Part shown: in pieces, positions 6,101 through 6,831 of the stretch
How the letters are laid out: each line of letters opens with the position of its first letter
Numbering within the stretch: the stretch's first letter is position 1
Assembly: GCA_028688235.1 (NCBI GenBank)
Contig: JAQTYP010000188.1
Coordinates: 1 to 6,831 of the forward strand
From: Methylomonas sp.
Lineage (GTDB): Bacteria > Pseudomonadota > Gammaproteobacteria > Methylococcales > Methylomonadaceae
Length of the DNA: 6,831 nucleotides
Direction of reading: 5' to 3'
Translations under genes and position numbers: made by a program
The notes under the pieces: model-generated
What the model was told of the DNA's origin: nothing
Database searches by the model: none
Seen by the model: only the letters and a program-made list of their open reading frames with translations

Positions 6101-6831
6101 TCAGTCAGCCGATAACGGCCAAAGCCGTGGCGCAAGTCCACGATGACCGCACCAACCTGAAGTCTTCCGACCAAGTCATCTTGTTGATAGACGACGACCC
6201 GGCCTTCGGAGAGGCGCTGATGATGCTGAACAAGCGACTGGGTTACAAGACCCTGGTCGCCGCCTCGGGCCAGGAAGGCTTGCGGATGGCAAGAGCCTAC
6301 CGCCCGCGCGGCATATTGCTGGATCTGGGTTTGCCCGACATGGACGGTAGCGAGGTACTGCACAGACTGAAAACAGACCGCGAATTGCGCCACATGCCGG
6401 TCTATATCGTCTCGGCGCGCGATAAAACTCAGGCGATGTTACGCGATGGCATCGCCGGCTATCTGCAAAAACCCATAGGCGAAGGCCAACTGGCGGATGC
6501 CGAGGCCGACGTGTTTGCCCGGGCCGAGCATCAAGCGAACGGCCTGTTGTTGCTGGAAGGCACCAGTCTATCGGCGGAGTCATTGAGCCAGTTGCTACAG
6601 CCGCAGGCTTTGACGGTCACCGCCGTTAAAAGTCTTCCTGCCGCCCTAGAGGCCCTGCGCGGCAACAGCTATCGTCTGGCGGTGATCGATCTGGCCCGCG
6701 ACGAAAATGAAGCGGACAGGGTCAACCTCTGCCGTTCGCTACGCGAGGCCGCAGCCGATTTACATCTGATCCTGTTCAGCAACGAAGCCTTGAGCGCGGA
6801 ACTGGATGCCGCGCTACGCCCCTATACCGAC
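3145..6831 (+). CDS. Hybrid sensor histidine kinase with Cache-like sensor, HAMP, GAF, glutamine-rich coiled coil and receiver domains (3' partial)
   Basis: The frame is open for 1229 codons to the window edge with no stop. Order: TM1 (about 34-52); a periplasmic region of about 290 residues resembling a double Cache sensor (55-340); TM2 (344-363); HAMP with a second HAMP-like helical module (365-460); GAF (about 483-625, with GEGAVGQVARERKPI); glutamine-rich coiled coil (633-735); HisKA with the phospho-accepting His747 in NMSHELRTP; HATPase with Asn865 (N box), DTGIGIP (895-901), FEAF (909-912) and GGTGLGL (924-930); a receiver with acidic Asp1016/1017, phospho-Asp1060, Ser1090 and Lys1109; and a second, degenerate receiver-like domain from about 1133. 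All catalytic residues of the kinase and first receiver are present, so it should autophosphorylate and relay phosphate. The ligand is unknown. More receivers, an Hpt domain or a separate partner may follow beyond the edge. It is the last visible gene of a likely operon with the exported repeat protein. Confidence 0.95.
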   Translation, partial: MELPEPAKRLFRALLSPAAAGLSWYRLRGLRARFLLMFYLVTLSAVGLLGYYGYHSATQAYRSKAIDLIAGYTAETANKMDTFQEMIGDDLIYLSTNQSLLHYLYWDDLHDQAKTAYWASLVLNQFQQFAKAYSYDYKIRFIDHEGRERLGVKRDPSSGQVKLIPDNELQDVKDQHYFTRGMKLSKGELYAEAMGPNIEQGQMEKPLVPVVRFLTPVIGDNGVRYGMVALNVLATGYFRYAEEANKIDPHRQFYLVDGDNGKYLFHADSGKTFGHILGHDAGFERDFPGLLQEVRHFEEQHTRSIPGKILSFRHIHPNTGRHENGFILVGVADESAALAELDEFVLMFAFLTISVVVVVFLVSHYYVNGLMLPLEFVTLQLQRLGRGETSREDIVYRAEDEISRMLDSSRRLMVNMERLATQADIISSGDFSGDVPLLSDRDRLGLALNNMTRMLRKAREEEVRSNWLKDNLSGLSLSLTGDLTPQQLADAAISQIGRTLEVGRGAFYRYQKDQALLELLGSYMFVEREALNNRFKLGEGAVGQVARERKPIILHAIDDADPIVTGTLSLAPHHTYTHPLLREGELLGVIEVASFERLDDLKLEFLERATEVMASFLYIVDQHEQIRGLLQISEAATQQAQEQNRRLQDANSLMEEQQQQLQQQTAELQASNAQMEEQQQQLQQQSEELQQTNAQLEEQQQQMQQQASELERKNRDLNHSRDELDQRAKELELASKYKSEFLANMSHELRTPLNSIILLSKMLAMNEEKRLSDEEVKRAAIVHRSGEELLRLINDILDLSKIEAGKMELRPQNIASAELATEFLDLFSATAQDKNLTFTVDDRLQGEFVSDRDKLSQILRNLLSNAFKFTKQGGVTLRMQRSDQGDLPLRLSVIDTGIGIPPDKQHLVFEAFQQVDGSISREFGGTGLGLTISQRIAELLGGVIVLSSREGGGSEFSLCLPMSVTAGNDSTKTVPAQTAEKPAIVLSQPITAKAVAQVHDDRTNLKSSDQVILLIDDDPAFGEALMMLNKRLGYKTLVAASGQEGLRMARAYRPRGILLDLGLPDMDGSEVLHRLKTDRELRHMPVYIVSARDKTQAMLRDGIAGYLQKPIGEGQLADAEADVFARAEHQANGLLLLEGTSLSAESLSQLLQPQALTVTAVKSLPAALEALRGNSYRLAVIDLARDENEADRVNLCRSLREAAADLHLILFSNEALSAELDAALRPYTD
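5104..5292 (+). repeat. Three 63-bp tandem repeats encoding a glutamine-rich coiled coil
   Basis: Within the kinase, units at 5104-5166, 5167-5229 and 5230-5292 each encode 21 residues of the form (M/L)EEQQQQ(L/M)QQQ followed by a variable xxEL segment, with SNAQ or TNAQ ending the first two. Twenty-one residues equal three heptads, so the coiled-coil register is kept whatever the copy number. Of the 63 residues, 26 are Gln. The DNA copies differ at many synonymous positions, so this is an old repeat held by protein selection rather than a fresh duplication. It links the GAF domain to the HisKA helix. Confidence 0.85.

Overview
The window looks like ordinary chromosomal DNA of a Gram-negative proteobacterium, most likely a gammaproteobacterium. 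The signs are moderately GC-rich coding DNA, strong Shine-Dalgarno sites, two proteins with Sec signal peptides, and a hybrid two-component kinase with a periplasmic sensor. A Methylococcales-type host is possible, but that is a guess and nothing here proves it. All recognised genes are on the + strand. I see no tRNA, rRNA, CRISPR array, transposase or phage gene.

Layout. (1) Positions 2-1429 hold the C-terminal two thirds of a molybdenum hydroxylase large subunit of the isoquinoline 1-oxidoreductase beta type, cut by the left edge. (2) Positions 1430-1596 are a non-coding gap with one imperfect hairpin. (3) Positions 1597-1992 encode a small exported ankyrin-repeat protein. (4) Positions 1993-2198 are an intergenic region rich in inverted repeats: a 12-bp perfect palindrome, a 7+7 bp hairpin and a 9+9 bp inverted repeat ending just before the next ribosome site. 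(5) Positions 2199-3023 encode an exported, all-helical, internally repetitive protein of unknown function. (6) Positions 3020-3133 hold a 37-codon reading frame that begins inside the stop codon of gene 5 and reads as the missing last repeat of that protein. (7) From 3145 to the right edge runs a very large hybrid sensor histidine kinase, open for 1229 codons without a stop.

How the genes may work together. The repeat protein, the 37-codon frame and the kinase are packed tightly: an ATGA overlap, then 11 bases to the kinase start, with the kinase ribosome site touching the preceding stop codon. They are probably one operon. The exported repeat protein would then be a periplasmic partner of a kinase whose sensor domain faces the same compartment. 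This is inference from position only. The molybdenum enzyme and the ankyrin protein show no clear functional link to that pair.

The point most worth checking is the junction at 3015-3023. Adding one G there would turn the end of gene 5 into the Leu-Gly-Met/Ile signature seen at the ends of its other repeats and would fuse it to the downstream frame. The site is therefore a recent frameshift, a sequencing error, or a coupled two-gene split of a repeat protein.
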